From assembly GCA_028023455.1 (NCBI GenBank), contig JAQFVV010012531.1:2296001-2360000 (forward strand): a stretch of 64,000 bases of DNA, in the 5' to 3' direction. Positions 25,291 through 38,062 of this stretch are shown in pieces. Each line of letters starts with the position of its first letter. Position 1 is the stretch's first letter. The notes below the pieces were generated by a model. That model saw nothing but the letters and a program-made list of their open reading frames with translations, was not told the origin of the DNA and searched no databases. The stretch is from Epiperipatus broadwayi (taxonomy: Eukaryota > Onychophora > Udeonychophora > Euonychophora > Peripatidae). The position numbers were made by a program, and so were the translations under genes.

Positions 25291-26165
25291 CAAATCTCAC
25301 TACTTCACTTAAGCAGTCATTGTAACAAGCACATCATATTACTTTATATCTATACTCTATGCACTAAAAGTTTACAATATAATTTTAAGTATGAGATGTC
25401 AAAAGAAATGATGTTAAGATACCAAACTGACATACCTCCAAACGATAGTTAAATGTAACTGTATAATTATACTTTATTACCTAAAACCCGATTTTATTTT
25501 GTATAGACATTCAAGTGTTGAGAAATTAACAGCCACTTATAAATAATTACTCTAAACTTAAAAAAAAAAAAACAGAAAGAAAAAAATTAAAAGATAAATT
25601 TACAATTATTACACAAACCAATCCACAAAAAACTACCTCCACATATATAACAAATGGTGCTTCTTGTAGCATGGTCTTTTAACTTTTGCAGCAAATTTTT
25701 CTTTCTGAAAAACTTCAATGCCTTGTCCTATTGTAGCTCTCCATTGCATTATATTAATTTTCAACCATATATTCTCAATAAAAGCAATCAATATTGTATC
25801 TCTTTCGAGAATCTATGACATAACCTGTAAGTATGCTTTCACTTTACATAGACAATTCAACAAAGGTGCCATTTTAAAGCAGGTTCACTATCATAATATC
25901 TTCATCTAGACTTTCATAAATACCAAGGACATAAATATGACAATAGATCTTGAACTAAATTCAAAAGCATATTTACACTATATTTAAAATATGTCAATAT
26001 GTGAAACGCAAAAAAAATTCAGAAAGTCTTAAATTGTAATTATCAAGATATATTTGTAGATACACTCCCCCAACAAATACAACAAGTTCTGTATCATGAA
26101 GAATTGATTTCATTAGTGCAAGATATTTTAATGTGTAAAACTTGGTCCATTGAAGTAACTTTTTT
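25291..26165. other. AT-rich DNA without recognised gene
   Basis: No gene seen. Only A/T-rich sequence and an A-run near 25,561. Confidence 0.55.
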
Positions 26166-26253
26166 TTCAAGACAGCAACTAGATAAATATGCACATAGAA
26201 AATCCTTTCTCTTAAATTTTCAAGACGGCAAATAGATAAATATGCACATAGAA
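26166..26253 (+). repeat. Direct repeat, 53-bp period
   Basis: A unit of ~35 bases beginning TTCAAGACAGCAACTAGATA recurs at 26,219 with two or three changes and ends in the same TATGCACATAGAA. Confidence 0.85.
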
Positions 26254-26789
26254 TATCATTTTAAATTTATTAAGACCATTCTTTTGGATGTTCAAAGTTA
26301 TCCCATTAAATAAAAAAAAATAAAAAACCATATGATTTCACGGTTGAGAAGTCATGAATGTTTAAACATCAGAAGAGTCAGACTAAGCCTTAATCCAGAA
26401 TCTGTCTTTCCACAATTGTGTTAAAAGCACAGGACATTCAATTTTAAATATTATCATTTGGTCTGATTAAGTTCTATCAATGATTGGGATCACTATAATC
26501 TGTGTCATGGAAAAAGGGAGATCAACTCATATAATAACTTATTTATCATAAATTATCTTCCAAAAGTCCCAAATCTTAAAGCAAATCGTCTGCTTATTAA
26601 TTTCTATATTTTTCCCTTTTTTTAAAAAAAAAAACAAAAACAAAAAAAAAACACCTTATCAAACAATTTATCTTTTATCATTTCCAACATATTTCTGGTT
26701 ATCATTTACTAAAGTGACTATTTTTGCATGTATATTACATAATTACGTTCGGCAGTAAAAATGCTGAACTTAAAATAGTGTGCTGCAAT

Positions 26790-27195
26790 TTGTAGAAAGT
26801 CAGGAATAAAAATAAATGCAACTAAAGAGATAAGATATATGGAAAAGATGAAAAGTGGTGGAGTGGTAGATTAGAACCTTAAATATTTGGGAACTGAATT
26901 AACAGAAGATGGAAGAAAGAAACATAATGAAACCATAAAATCTCTCAATTATAACATAATATAAATGATTAGTTGATTGAGAGATCATACAACATTTGAG
27001 ACCAAAATTGTTAGGCTGAACTTCAAAGTTGGGATTTTATCATAAAGTTTCACATCTTCAGTGTGTTAAAAAATAAAATAATTCAATTAACTACCTACTC
27101 TGAAGTAATGGATAGATGTAAACGATAGTTAAGTTAATCATAATAACGACAATGGGCGTAAAATTATTTGGGATTTATAATCACGATAATATTAA
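26790..27195 (+). pseudogene. Non-LTR retrotransposon RT C-terminal fragment
   Basis: The frame reads SGIKINATKEIRYME, then after one stop LKYLGTELTEDGRKKHNETI, the conserved pattern that follows the catalytic Asp pair in LINE reverse transcriptases (GLKIN..KT, then KYLG with acidic residues). Further on, with stops, KLFGIYNHDNIKAICS resembles the post-RT region. The catalytic motifs themselves are missing. It differs from the RTE copies elsewhere in the window, so it may be another LINE family. Inactive. Confidence 0.6.
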
Positions 27196-27532
27196 GGCAA
27201 TTTGTAGCCTGTGATCAAACTTGGAGGAACCTTGTGAATGTAGAGCAGTTGTAGTTCAAAATGTAAAAATTCCTGAAGTTTAACCCTTTGTTCCCAGTGA
27301 TCAAATATCACACGATCTCTTGATCAATTAACTATTCGTTTACTATTTTATATAATTGAAGAAAAAGATAAATTTCACCGAAAAGTTAATGAAAATATAT
27401 ATTTTTACTCTCTTATCCAAGTCCACATATCACTAAAATATATTTATTTAAACACTTGCAAAAGATATGCAAGGTACAAATGAAGAACTCTTTTGTAGCA
27501 CATCTTTAATAAATTTACTTAATAAAAATCTT

Positions 27533-27557
27533 TACACATACACACACACACACACAC
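27533..27557. repeat. (CA)n microsatellite
   Basis: Run of about eleven CA units with one interruption. Confidence 0.9.
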
Positions 27558-29429
27558 GAAAAAACACAAAATAGCTAGTAATTCATCACAATTAAATATA
27601 AATTTTCTATTATTTTCTATATATAAAAAAAATTATTAAAATTTTGATAGGTAATCAAATCTAAATATTTTTTCAAGCAGATATGATAAACAATTTTCTA
27701 ATAGGACTGTTCCTTCCCAAAAGTGCTGAGATAATAACGAAGAACACGACCTGTCAGATTTAATAAACCCATCCATCTTGTGTAAATGACTGATTAGTAT
27801 TCTGATCTGCTGTGAGGTTTCTTAAACAATTTCTCCGACTTCCGTTTGAGCCAGTTATAATTTTCTTTTATACGAAACATAAATATCTCTTATGAAAATG
27901 AGTTTTATTTTTTTAAAACTTGATAATTTTCTTGTTCAAAACAAAATTAGTCATTTCCAGTACATTTAACAGAACAAATATATATCACAATATCTATCAA
28001 ACACTTGACACGCAAGACACATATACACACAAACTTCTATGCAAAAACCTAAAAAAATAATTCATTTTAAAATTGAATTAAAGATAATACAGTATCCAAA
28101 GCTACTCTGAACAATTTAATGCAGTAGTAAAGGGAAGGAATCCATCCCTAAAAATACTTGAATCGATTCTCAATTGAAACAAACAGAAAAAAGTTACAAC
28201 AACTGAGTAAAATCATTGTGCTCAATCTGCTACTTGGATACTCCAATGTTGCATTACTTTCTAGATAGTTTGGCATATAATTATTTAAGGTTCTGCATAT
28301 GTTATTCAGCTTGATAGATGTAATGATGTTGAATATACTATAATGGTACAGAATAGGGAAATAGCTGGGATACTGGAAAATCACCAATGAATTGTAAAAC
28401 TTGGAACATATCCCTGTTTAAAGAACATAGAAAATGAACAAAAATCAGCATTTCAAGTAAATAATATAATAATGATAAACATATAAGTGATAAAAATAGC
28501 ATCATCAGCATTAATCATTAAGAGTTAACAGGCATTTTTTATGGCTGAATTTTTTTAAAAAAGCCTAATACAAAACTTTAGGTTAATCATCATTTAGACA
28601 ATGCCAAATTTAGATCATATTGTAAATACAATCATTAATATTTCATCCACATAAACATATTTAAGTGTTAAAGTATCTACAACAATAAGCTAAAAATGCT
28701 GGGATTATGATATCAATGTCTAGGTCATCAAATACCATGAATGTACTATCAAATCTATAAAATAAAGTGAAGTATATGGACTTTAAAGATGACTTTTATA
28801 ACTTTGGCACAAGCTAAATAATAACTACATAACCATGCAGACATTAACACATATATATTGCAAATACCATGATGTATGTATAGTTTTGGAATCATGTGGA
28901 CCATAGGATTGTGAATAAGAGAAAATGTAAACATGTAATATGTTTCTTTTATAAAATGATTTCACTGGGAATAACCTACAAGTCCCTTAAACCATAACTA
29001 TGTAATGAAGTCAATCACATACTGTATACTGAAAATTCACATAACAGATAACAAGAAGAATAGACATAACAAAAAGAACATTTTCAAAAATTATTATTTT
29101 TTAAACAACTATTTAATAAAGTTAAATAATAAATAAAAGAAATTAGAAATGATAAGGTGACAAACCCAAATTGGATACATATTTTATAATTTCATAATAC
29201 ATTTAATATTATTCCTTTCCGAGTCTTAATTAATTAACATTTAATCTAAACAAACTATTCCCCTATAATTAATCAATTCACCCCCTCTCAAAAAAATATT
29301 TCACAGTAAAGAAAGAAAATTAACTTACAAACTTTCTGATTCTTCTGAAATTGAGAATGTCCCAACAATTTTAAACAAAAATAAAAATTTTTTCAACAAA
29401 AACTAAAAGAAAAAAAGAGCATTCACTAT
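27558..29429. other. AT-rich DNA without recognised gene
   Basis: No coding region supported. A 79-codon frame at 28,148-28,387 (minus) has no recognisable domain and looks like chance in A/T-rich DNA. Confidence 0.55.
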
Positions 29430-30060
29430 TTTCAATTAAGTATACTCCCTACAATATCTCATTTTACCAAGGATTCCACCCCCCCTTTTCAATCCTTCTT
29501 TTGTAGTTGCCTAATTCAATGTTCCTTCTGATAAGTGTTAATGTTAGTAGCTTAATGAACTTTTCTTAGCTCCAGGTTTTTATTCTCCATAATTATTTCA
29601 TTGATTTAGTCTTTTCTTTTTTTCATTTTGTAGCTCCAGGTTTTAGTTTAATAATTATTTTCATTTCATTTTTCATTTATTTTGACATTTTCATTTCAGG
29701 TTCACATTAATTGAGATAGCAATGAATTTTAAATGGATCAATACATAAGGCTAATTGAATATTCCTATTATGGATATTTTCTTCTACATTCCTTTTCATG
29801 AAATTAGTTATATAGTTGGATCAGTAATGAAACATTTATTAATAGAAAGTCAATCTAGCATCAGACATTCAAGCTAAACTTTTGATTGTTGACCCCCATC
29901 ACTACTGATTTCTATTTCCAGTAAACTCCTTTACTTTTTAGAAACCCTGATATCAATCTTCCATCCAATCACATGATTATCTCAGAAATTGCTGCATTAA
30001 ACCATGACCAATTGATTTTCTTTTTTAAAAGATATTATCTTTTTTTTAAAAAAATTATAT
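29430..30060 (-). repeat. Unclassified interspersed repeat R, copy 1
   Basis: The reverse complement aligns over ~630 bases with 45,975-46,690. One end shares GAAAATCAATTGGTCA followed by a GGTTTAATGCA block. The middle has an iterated motif built on CTGGAGCTACAAAATGAAAA, seen about three to four times in each copy. The other end shares a GGAGCTAAGAAA stretch and AATGAGATATTGTA. A piece also occurs at 34,520-34,570. No protein domain was recognised. Two opposite copies of the same length at unlinked places support a transposable element of unknown class. Confidence 0.6.
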
Positions 30061-30319
30061 TTATACAATAAATGAAAAACATTTAATTTCTTCAGAGATA
30101 AATATCCTCCTCTTCCTGTTCTTAATTAGTTCATAAACAATGTTATAGAGATTTTTTATGTTTCAAAGGTATTTTATTCATGGCTTGAAAAAAAAAACAT
30201 TGGTTACATTTGTTAAGTTTTTTACAAGATTAATTAAATCATAAACACTAGATACAACAAATTAATTAAAAAATATACTAGATATTATTAATGAGTGAAG
30301 TGTGCCATGCTATAGCTTT

Positions 30320-33225
30320 GAGAATTGAGAGAGTCCCGACCAGGTTTCTATATATACCTTGTATTCCAAAACCTTTCTGTTCCTTTCTCTTATTGTTTCT
30401 AACTTATTCCTAAAAGCATTTAGTGGTCTTCCTGGAATGTTTTCATACACAAATACACATCTTGTGCACCATATAGCATACAGAACAAAGATATTGGCAC
30501 ATACATTTGAAAAATGACCTTAAACATATATCCAATAATAATTTTTTATTCTTAAATATGACTGGTATTTCCACCCTGTTCTGGTCAAAGCTGGGACATG
30601 AAAAAAAGTGAGATTGGGTTTCATCAGACTCCCTTTCACATAGATTACAGCACTCTTCTATTGACTGAATCAGACTTTTATACTTGTAAAAAACATTGGT
30701 AGGTAATGCTTATAACTTAATCTTAACCAGAAAATCACAAAGAATTTAGACTCAAGTGACCAATATCTAAATTTGTGACATAGTTGTTTGTAATTTCAAG
30801 TATAGACTTTTCATGAATTTGTATGGCTGAGAAAAGTAATAAATATACTTCCCAATATTGATATTTACCCTTTGGGGTAATATAGACAAGATTCTGTACT
30901 TCTAAAATCAAGTCTCTAATGACCTTTAAATTATTCTGTATTTAGAGAAAGTCTATCTTTAGTTGTGATTTTAAATGCCATTTCCAGGTAGGAAAACATC
31001 TCAGTACATCTTGAGATGATATTAAGTGATTTTTGTATTTTAAATATATTTATTGAATGAAGATCTGACCATTCTTTGCCAAAGGACACTGATGCTTTCT
31101 GATTGAGATTGATGACATCCTTCTACCCCAGAGAAGATTTCTCAACAGTGTATGATTACGGTTAATAAATTTTTGTAAATTTTATTATTGGTGTATAATA
31201 TATCATTCTACTCACAATTAGCATATTGCGTAATGAAACTTTGGTGTATAGAGAGAGATATGATTTTGTTAGTTGATTGTGTGTTCTATTTTATTTGTTA
31301 GTTGATTTTGAATATTTGTCCTAATTTGTGTAGGATTTAAGTACAATGAAAAGCCTAAAAAGAGGCTAAATTTTCCTTTAAAATGTTCTATACTATTGTG
31401 TCCTGAGTAAATTTGCCATGTACATGATTTTCCATATTAAATACAAGTTTGAATTTATTAGTGTATTGCTTTAACAATTTTATTACATTTGGGATTTGTT
31501 TTCTGGATAAGAAAATTGCAATATCATCCATGTAGGCAATACACTTAATAGTGGTGTTTAAGTTTGAGATATATATGTCTGTTCTTTTTCAATAACTGTT
31601 ACTAAATGATTTATGTATATTGAGAAGTGTGCTCAATGGGAAACCTTGGGATATGGAACAATTGGAGATGATAGGCAATTATATTCTTCTATTTAGGGTT
31701 ACATGTATCTCCCTGTTCCACAACAAATTTGTTAAGACATAAAAGTAAGCTTTAGGTATAATTGTATCAGCCAGAGTATTAATGAGGATGTCAATAGAGA
31801 CTGTATCAAATGCAGACTTAATATCCAGCTGAATCACAGCAGAACTATATTTCTTTTTAATTCTGTGTTGACAACAGTTCTAAAAATAAAGGCTGCTTGA
31901 TTAGTGGATGAGTTTTTTTTTAATTAGTACTTAGAAAGCATAGGTAAAATGTATGACTCTATTCTATCTTTCAGTACAGCTTCCAGTATCCTAATCCTCC
32001 AATGGACTCATTGAAATTGGTCTTAGTTTTTCTATGGTTGATATCTTTTTTTTTAAAAAGGTACTAGTAATATAGGATTTAGATTTTGTATTGTGTATAT
32101 TTCTTTTGATAGAAAGTTCACTAGGTAATTGGAGGTAAAGGAATTTAGACGTCGATATACAAAGCAAGGTATTCCATGTAAGCCAGAATGGCAAGATTCG
32201 GCCATGACTCCCATCTCCTTGTAAATTCATTAGGGCTAAATTTATCTTTCTTCATTTGACTTACCAAAAAGCTTTTTTGTAAGATTATAAGAGTTTCCAG
32301 ATTGCAACCTATCCTTATAATACAAGTAGGCCAGTTCCAGCATATAAATCCCACTAACCGTCCCCATTTGCATTTGAATGGCTCTTGGCACTTTGATTGC
32401 AGAGGGTGACCCAAGGCCCATCTGATGTAATTTCTAGACCATGTATGTAATTGCCCAATAAATATTCTCCTCTTCTTTATTGCTAGTTATACTTTGAGTG
32501 TTGATAAATTTTTAAGGTTTTTTATTTTTGTTCGTTCATTTTCTGAGGAAAGAATCTGAATAATATTTTTGTATATTTTATCCATTAGTTCCAATAGGCC
32601 TGTCAGTGATAGTGTGGCTCTGGTAATATGGTGAGTCATGTTTGATAATATGCTTACATATGTAATCCAGACCTCCACTGGATCCATTTCAATCTTATTC
32701 AGTTTATTTAGATATATATAAATTTCTGAAAACAACAATTCAGGTGTTCTAGAGGGGAGTAATATTCCAATAATATGTCCAGTGGATATTAAATTTTTAT
32801 TATTGAAATCAATATCCATTTTAGTGACAAGAGCAGCATGGTCTGAAAAAGGTGCATTTTTAATTTCAAGATTAATAAGGTGATGAATTGATGGGGAATA
32901 AAACATGAGATCAATTAGTGAAGAATGTCTTCCATTATTAAAGGAAGTGGTACCACTAAGCAAAAAACCTTCCCCACTCATTAGTGGGAAGGAAAGAAGA
33001 TATAACCACTTTTTAATGAATTTTTTCATATGACAAATGCCAAAGAAGGAATTCAATGTGAGGATTAACCTGTTCTTTATTGTAGGTACAGAAGTAATAT
33101 ATACAAAAATTACATCTAGCACCATTGTTTTATGTCGCAATGAAATAATAGTAAAGCGTTCATCAATATATCAAATTTTAAAAGAACTAAAAGGGCTAAG
33201 TATAATCCATGTGCCTTGATTATTT
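30320..33225 (-). pseudogene. Decayed non-LTR retrotransposon (LINE type 2), endonuclease-RT-zinc knuckle
   Basis: Read on the minus strand, pieces of a LINE polyprotein appear in order. 33,220-33,060 resembles the APE endonuclease middle (DERFTIISLRHK). 32,970-32,830 gives SLIDLMFYSP and APFSDHAALV, the endonuclease end with its catalytic SDH. 31,835-31,790 gives QLDIKSAFDTVSID (RT motif A), about 31,655-31,620 gives SQGFPLSTLL (motif B) and 31,540-31,510 gives AYMDDIAIF (motif C, both Asp kept). About 30,660-30,600 gives CCNLCERESDETQSHFFSCP, the C-terminal CCHC knuckle. Many stops and frameshifts separate them. The motif B and C style differs from the RTE copies. Clade not assigned; inactive. 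Confidence 0.8.
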
Positions 33226-34221
33226 TCTTATTATTTTAATTTACTTATTAAAATAAAATATAAATATACTATTAATATTTTGCTACTGGAAATGGCCTCA
33301 AGAGCTGGCAATATAGGTGCCCATCACACTTGTCATCTAATATAAAGGTGTTTTCTTTAGAATGCTTTATAATAATATAGGAATCATATATGTCTGAGAA
33401 TATGTAATTAATTTTCCAGGAATGATGAACTGAATTTGCCTAAGCATCATCATCTGGGTAAGCCTGAGATCTTCAAAATACTATTTCTCTTCCTTCATTT
33501 CTATACTTCCTCTCATGAACTATCATTTTATTTCACAGTTATATTAATTATATGAGTCTTAAGCCAATAAACATCACATGATCACTATTTCTCATGCTTG
33601 CTCTTAACTTATTAAAATAGGCAAAACTCTCTATATCTGTTATTCTCTGAGGCCTTTTATTTTGAAAATTGGAAAAGTTAAATTCTCTTATTCCTATTGC
33701 TTTTTGCATTTGTGAATCATAGCTAAAAATTCAACAAATCTATTACCTACTTAATATTTGTCTGCACTCATAAATATTTGATCTATATTATATAGCAGTT
33801 TATGATTATATAGCAGCTTATGACTAATTATTATTATTATTTGACCATCTGACGATGTGCAAGCTGTCAAGAATTTCAACCAAGTTATTTAACATCGAGA
33901 AAACTGACCAAAGGTCTGTCCTGTATGTAATCTGCATACTTCTTGTTATACTTGATATTGTATACTCTGATATTCTTCAGTTCAGTATTGATTAAACATA
34001 GCATCTGTATAACTTTGAAATCTTTGTTTTATGACACAATGATTTACACCAATAAATGGCTGATCCTTGTAGATGAGTGCAGGCCAGTACCATATTGTGT
34101 ACACCTCCATTCTATTTAATGAAAAGTAGTCCTCTAAACTGTCAAGGGTTCCATAAAACCTACAATTTATGAAGAATTATAAAAATAATAATTTTTAAGT
34201 ATTAAAATCTTGTTTGGTACT
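33226..34221. other. AT-rich DNA without recognised gene
   Basis: No gene recognised. The 33,840-34,130 part is slightly less AT-rich and may be an old repeat, but it matched nothing else in the window by eye. Confidence 0.5.
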
Positions 34222-34324
34222 TTAACCCGACCTGCTATGTGGTCGCTAGAGGTGCTGGCCCTGTATGTTCTGTGTGAAAACACAGAAACAGCGCCTCTAG
34301 CGACCACATAGCAGGTCGGGTTAA
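34222..34324. mobile_element. piggyBac-type mini-MITE (perfect-ended palindrome with TTAA ends)
   Basis: TTAA at 34,222-34,225 and 34,321-34,324 bracket arms that start CCCGACCTGCTATGTGGTCG and pair over ~33 bases with one mismatch. The ~31-base middle has its own hairpin (TTCTGTGT with ACACAGAA). TTAA target duplication followed by CCC...GGG termini is the piggyBac pattern. At about 100 bases it cannot encode a transposase and would depend on one elsewhere. The arms are GC-rich against the very AT-rich flanks, which with the near-perfect symmetry suggests a recent insertion. Confidence 0.75.
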
Positions 34325-36477
34325 AGAACCTCTTGTTTTATTTTACTATTTTGAATAAATAATGACTATATTTTTTCAGCTTTATCACATTCCTTGATGT
34401 ATTATTTTTATGACAAACAAACCTCACATGATTTTTGCATAATGCAAAATGATATTATAAAAATTGTATCAAACTAAAAAAGTTTCCCAAAATATTATTA
34501 TGGCTGCTGTTAAACATAAAGGCTAGCCCTGACCAATTGATTTTCTTTTTTCAAGAAAGATAATTTTTTAAAAGGAAACAATTCAATAAATTCTTTTTTT
34601 TTTTTAATTAGTTATTAAACAATCTTTTAAAGATTTTAATCACTTCTTGGTTTTTTTTTTTAATAAATAAAACTAGAAAAGAAAAAAAAATATTTGCAGT
34701 TTTTTCTTACATTGTAAAATTGTCATTTAATGTGGAACAGTATTAAATGATGATTATACTTTTTTATTTCACAAAAAAATTATGGCCCTAATTTAAAAAT
34801 GGGAAAGTTGAAATTGGCCTGCCAATTGAAAAGGTTACCTGCCCAGCTGTGAAGAATAAGTGGACTTTTTTTTAGAATAGATACAGGTTAAATAACCTTT
34901 AAACATCAAGCTACAATGTAAAGATCATATAAAGAAACAGAAAAGGAGAAGGCAAGTAGTCATTAGTTTTCTAATTATCAGGTAGTGAGAAAATGATATT
35001 TTTCGTCCCATAAATATACAAAAAATAAACAGAAAGGCTTAGTCAATAACTATTTAGATCCAAAAAAATCCAGGTGCAATAAATCTAAGTCCAAAACTCA
35101 TATTCAATGAAGACCATAAACAAAAACAGCATAGAATTTCTCAACTTAAAACAGGTAGCAGAAATACTGCAGTAACATAAAGTTTGTTTCTGAAAAGCAT
35201 TGTGTAAGCCAAGATTTTATGATTTTTTTTTTTGATAGAATGTGAGATACGATAACTAAAGATTTCTAGAAATTCAATTTGTTACTTCGTATCCTCAAAC
35301 GTCACATATGGGGGAGGGGGATAAACATTCAAGTACTATTTTTTTTATAATATATAAAGTTATTTACAAAAAGTTTCCTTAAGATTTATATATTGTGAAA
35401 GTATTTGCTCGTTATATATATACGGTAACATCTTAAAAGTTTGATGACTTTCTTTTAAATATTGAAATGCTAATAAGTGTTATAATATATATATAGTTAT
35501 GTATTAATAGGTGGTTCAAAACCAAATAAAATTATTATTAAAATGACAGATCATGCTATATGAGTTCATAACATCTTAAAAATTTTGACATTGTTCTAAA
35601 TATTGAGATGGGGAAAATAAACTATTAAGAAGGTGGTAAACAATAGTATACTATCATTCATTATGATAAGATGTTATCATTTAGTTGTAGTAATCTGTTG
35701 TCTAGTAACTAAACCTGTCCTCGGGCAAGGTAAAAAACTTGCATATTTTATCAAGGACGTATCTAAGTTTTTTTTTTTAATGTACAGTACTTTTTTTTTT
35801 TTTAATTTTATGTTTAAAAGTATTTAAAATGTTTTCCTCTTTATCTTAGCAACCTAATCAAAATAATAATCATTCTATTTCTAGTACAGTAGGCTATCAA
35901 TAATTTGGATATCAATCATTCAAAGTAATAATGATCCCTCCCCCTCACTAATATACTTTCAATCATTTGATCGCTCTGTATATTCCTTTGAACACTTAAT
36001 GCATTAATTTTATATTATTTAATTAATAAACGTTAAGAAGCTCTAGATGATGTTACCTCTTGAGATGTCTATTATCTAAGTTTTTCAACAATCTTAAAAT
36101 TTTTAATTTAGGTAGCTGGATCATAGCCAGGCCAACTAAACATTCAATATTAATTGATAAATGAATGTGGCTAATTTTAGTCACAGTGTGAAACAAGGTT
36201 AAAAATCAGTCAAATCCTCATCACCTACCAAGTCTGATAAGTATTGCCTTTCCATCAACCAGTTTCTCTTTGAGAAGCTGTTGGAGACCTTTGTCCTGCA
36301 ACAAAATGTCTTGTTTAAGTCTCACTATTTGAAAATTATACTTGCCATATTAATATTACCTACATGTCAAAAAATAAAAATAATATGTCTAGTAACAGAA
36401 AATTATTATAATATGTGCCCAAAATTCGAAGTAAATATGGTAGCAATAATCGAATGGTTTATAATTTAAAAGCTGTT
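34325..36477. other. AT-rich DNA without recognised gene
   Basis: No gene recognised. It includes a partial match to repeat R at about 34,520-34,570, T/A runs near 34,590-34,680, and two related ~50-base words near 35,430 and 35,570 that each contain AACATCTTAAAA. Confidence 0.5.
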
Positions 36478-36580
36478 TGAGCATGTGGAAGTGACCCAGA
36501 ACTCAGCCATAATTCATGAACCTCAAGCTTCAGAATTTTCCAGTCTGCACTGTGGCAAATGATACAGGACAGTAGTTGCA
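36478..36580 (-). repeat. SINE-like interspersed repeat A, copy 3
   Basis: The reverse complement matches copies 1 and 2 through the B-box-like region (GCTTGAGGTTCATGAATTA) and the block after it. The 3' tail is degraded. Confidence 0.5.
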
Positions 36581-36781
36581 ATAAGTCTGGTTATATATAT
36601 TGCAATTGTCAAAGTGATGCTAAAATTGAATAATGATCATCATTGTATTAAGTCCTCATCAAATATTTCTGAAATTTGCTGAAATCAGGTGAAGTCCATT
36701 TAATATTATATACACTCATTTAAAATTTCTTATAAACGAATGAAAATATTCATGTTATAATGTTGCACAATTATATCAAAA

Positions 36782-36954
36782 CATCATCATCATCAACCAT
36801 TATCAATACACTGCAGCATGAAGATCTCTCCAAGTTCAATCCATCTTTTCCTATCTTTAGCTTCTCTTCTCCACATCACCCCTGCACACTTTCTTATTTC
36901 ATCCATCCATCTCACATGTGGTCTCTTTCTGGGTCTTTTACAATCTCTTGGAGA
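36782..36954 (-). mobile_element. RTE-type LINE, short 3' fragment
   Basis: Nearly identical by eye (about 10 differences in ~170 bases) to the last ~170 bases of the RTE copy at 39,252-42,105, including the ATGATGATG tail that reads as CATCATCATCAT on the plus strand. It is 5'-truncated abruptly after a TCTCTTGGA sequence. Closeness to the main copy suggests both come from one recent lineage. No clear target duplication was seen. Confidence 0.85.
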
Positions 36955-38062
36955 GTCTTTAAGAGATTTATTCTTTATTCCCAGTTTTATATTCGAGAAC
37001 CATCATAATAGTAAATCTTATTTTTCAGGTGAAGTAAGTTCATGGAACTCTGGATTTCTTTAGAGTTTCTACTTCAAAAGCTAAAAATTGGATTAGTAGT
37101 ATATTAAGAAGTAGTATGAATAATAAAAATGTCAATGGTGTTCATCAGTGAGATTAATAATATAAATAATTTAATTATGAGTTCATAAGAACTATATGAT
37201 GGAAGTCCAGAATTGGAATCAATTAGATCTTATGCTCCAGAGTTTGGCACTCCATCATTGCATTAAATCAGGAAGAGAAATGTATTATTTTTATTTAATT
37301 ATTTAAATATTCTGATTCAAATAATTATAATAAAAATATATTATATCAATCTTGACTACTTCACTGTTTTCATACAATAATGAATATAAAGAATATATCT
37401 AAATAATCAGATGATCTCCGAATAACTGAACTCAGGTGAATTGTTTATAGAACATGGGGTCCAATAGCTTATATATCAGGATACTAATGCTTTATAGCAC
37501 TAAGTAAATCTTCTGTACACTTATTATCATTATGTAAGATTAGAAATATCTATTGCACAGAATAGTACTTAAACCCACTGTATCTAAATAACATGCAGAC
37601 TTGCAGCAGAAATTGCTGTGTAAGCAAGAATAAGAATGGATTCTACTTTTTCCAAAAGCCCAAGTTCTTATATAAAAAACTAATTTAGATAATGCTAACT
37701 ACAAGAATAAAATTCAACTAGTAATAGATGCAATATGTAATTATGTTAGACTCAAATTTACATTACCGTGGTAGAGTTGCCAAACACAAATTGAATTTAA
37801 TTTATGCAATTGCCTTGTCCGATAAACTTTCTACATAACAACTTAGATCATAGGCAAAAATGAAATTCATTCTTGTTAGCAAGGCAACTGAATGTTACTG
37901 CTGCAAGACTTTGCAACTTATTTAGATACACTTTGTCTCTGATGATGATGATTATTATTGATTGTTTAATATTTCCATATGCAAGATTTGGATTTTAATT
38001 TAAATGACTTTCAATTAACTAATTGTATTCAATAGTGCAGACAAAGACATTTAACATTTATA
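36955..38062. other. AT-rich DNA; possible fourth SINE-like copy
   Basis: No gene. The reverse complement of about 37,195-37,270 (GCAATGATGGAGTGCC onward) weakly resembles the 5' part of repeat A. I do not list it as a secure copy. Confidence 0.4.

Noticed and set aside
32145-32414. 89-codon minus frame with CxxC-like residues
   Set aside because: It lies in the decayed type 2 LINE between its endonuclease and RT parts and is a frame-shifted reading.
36760-37063. Two plus-strand frames (82 and 81 codons)
   Set aside because: Both are antisense translations of the RTE 3' fragment, related to the equivalent shadow at 39,286.
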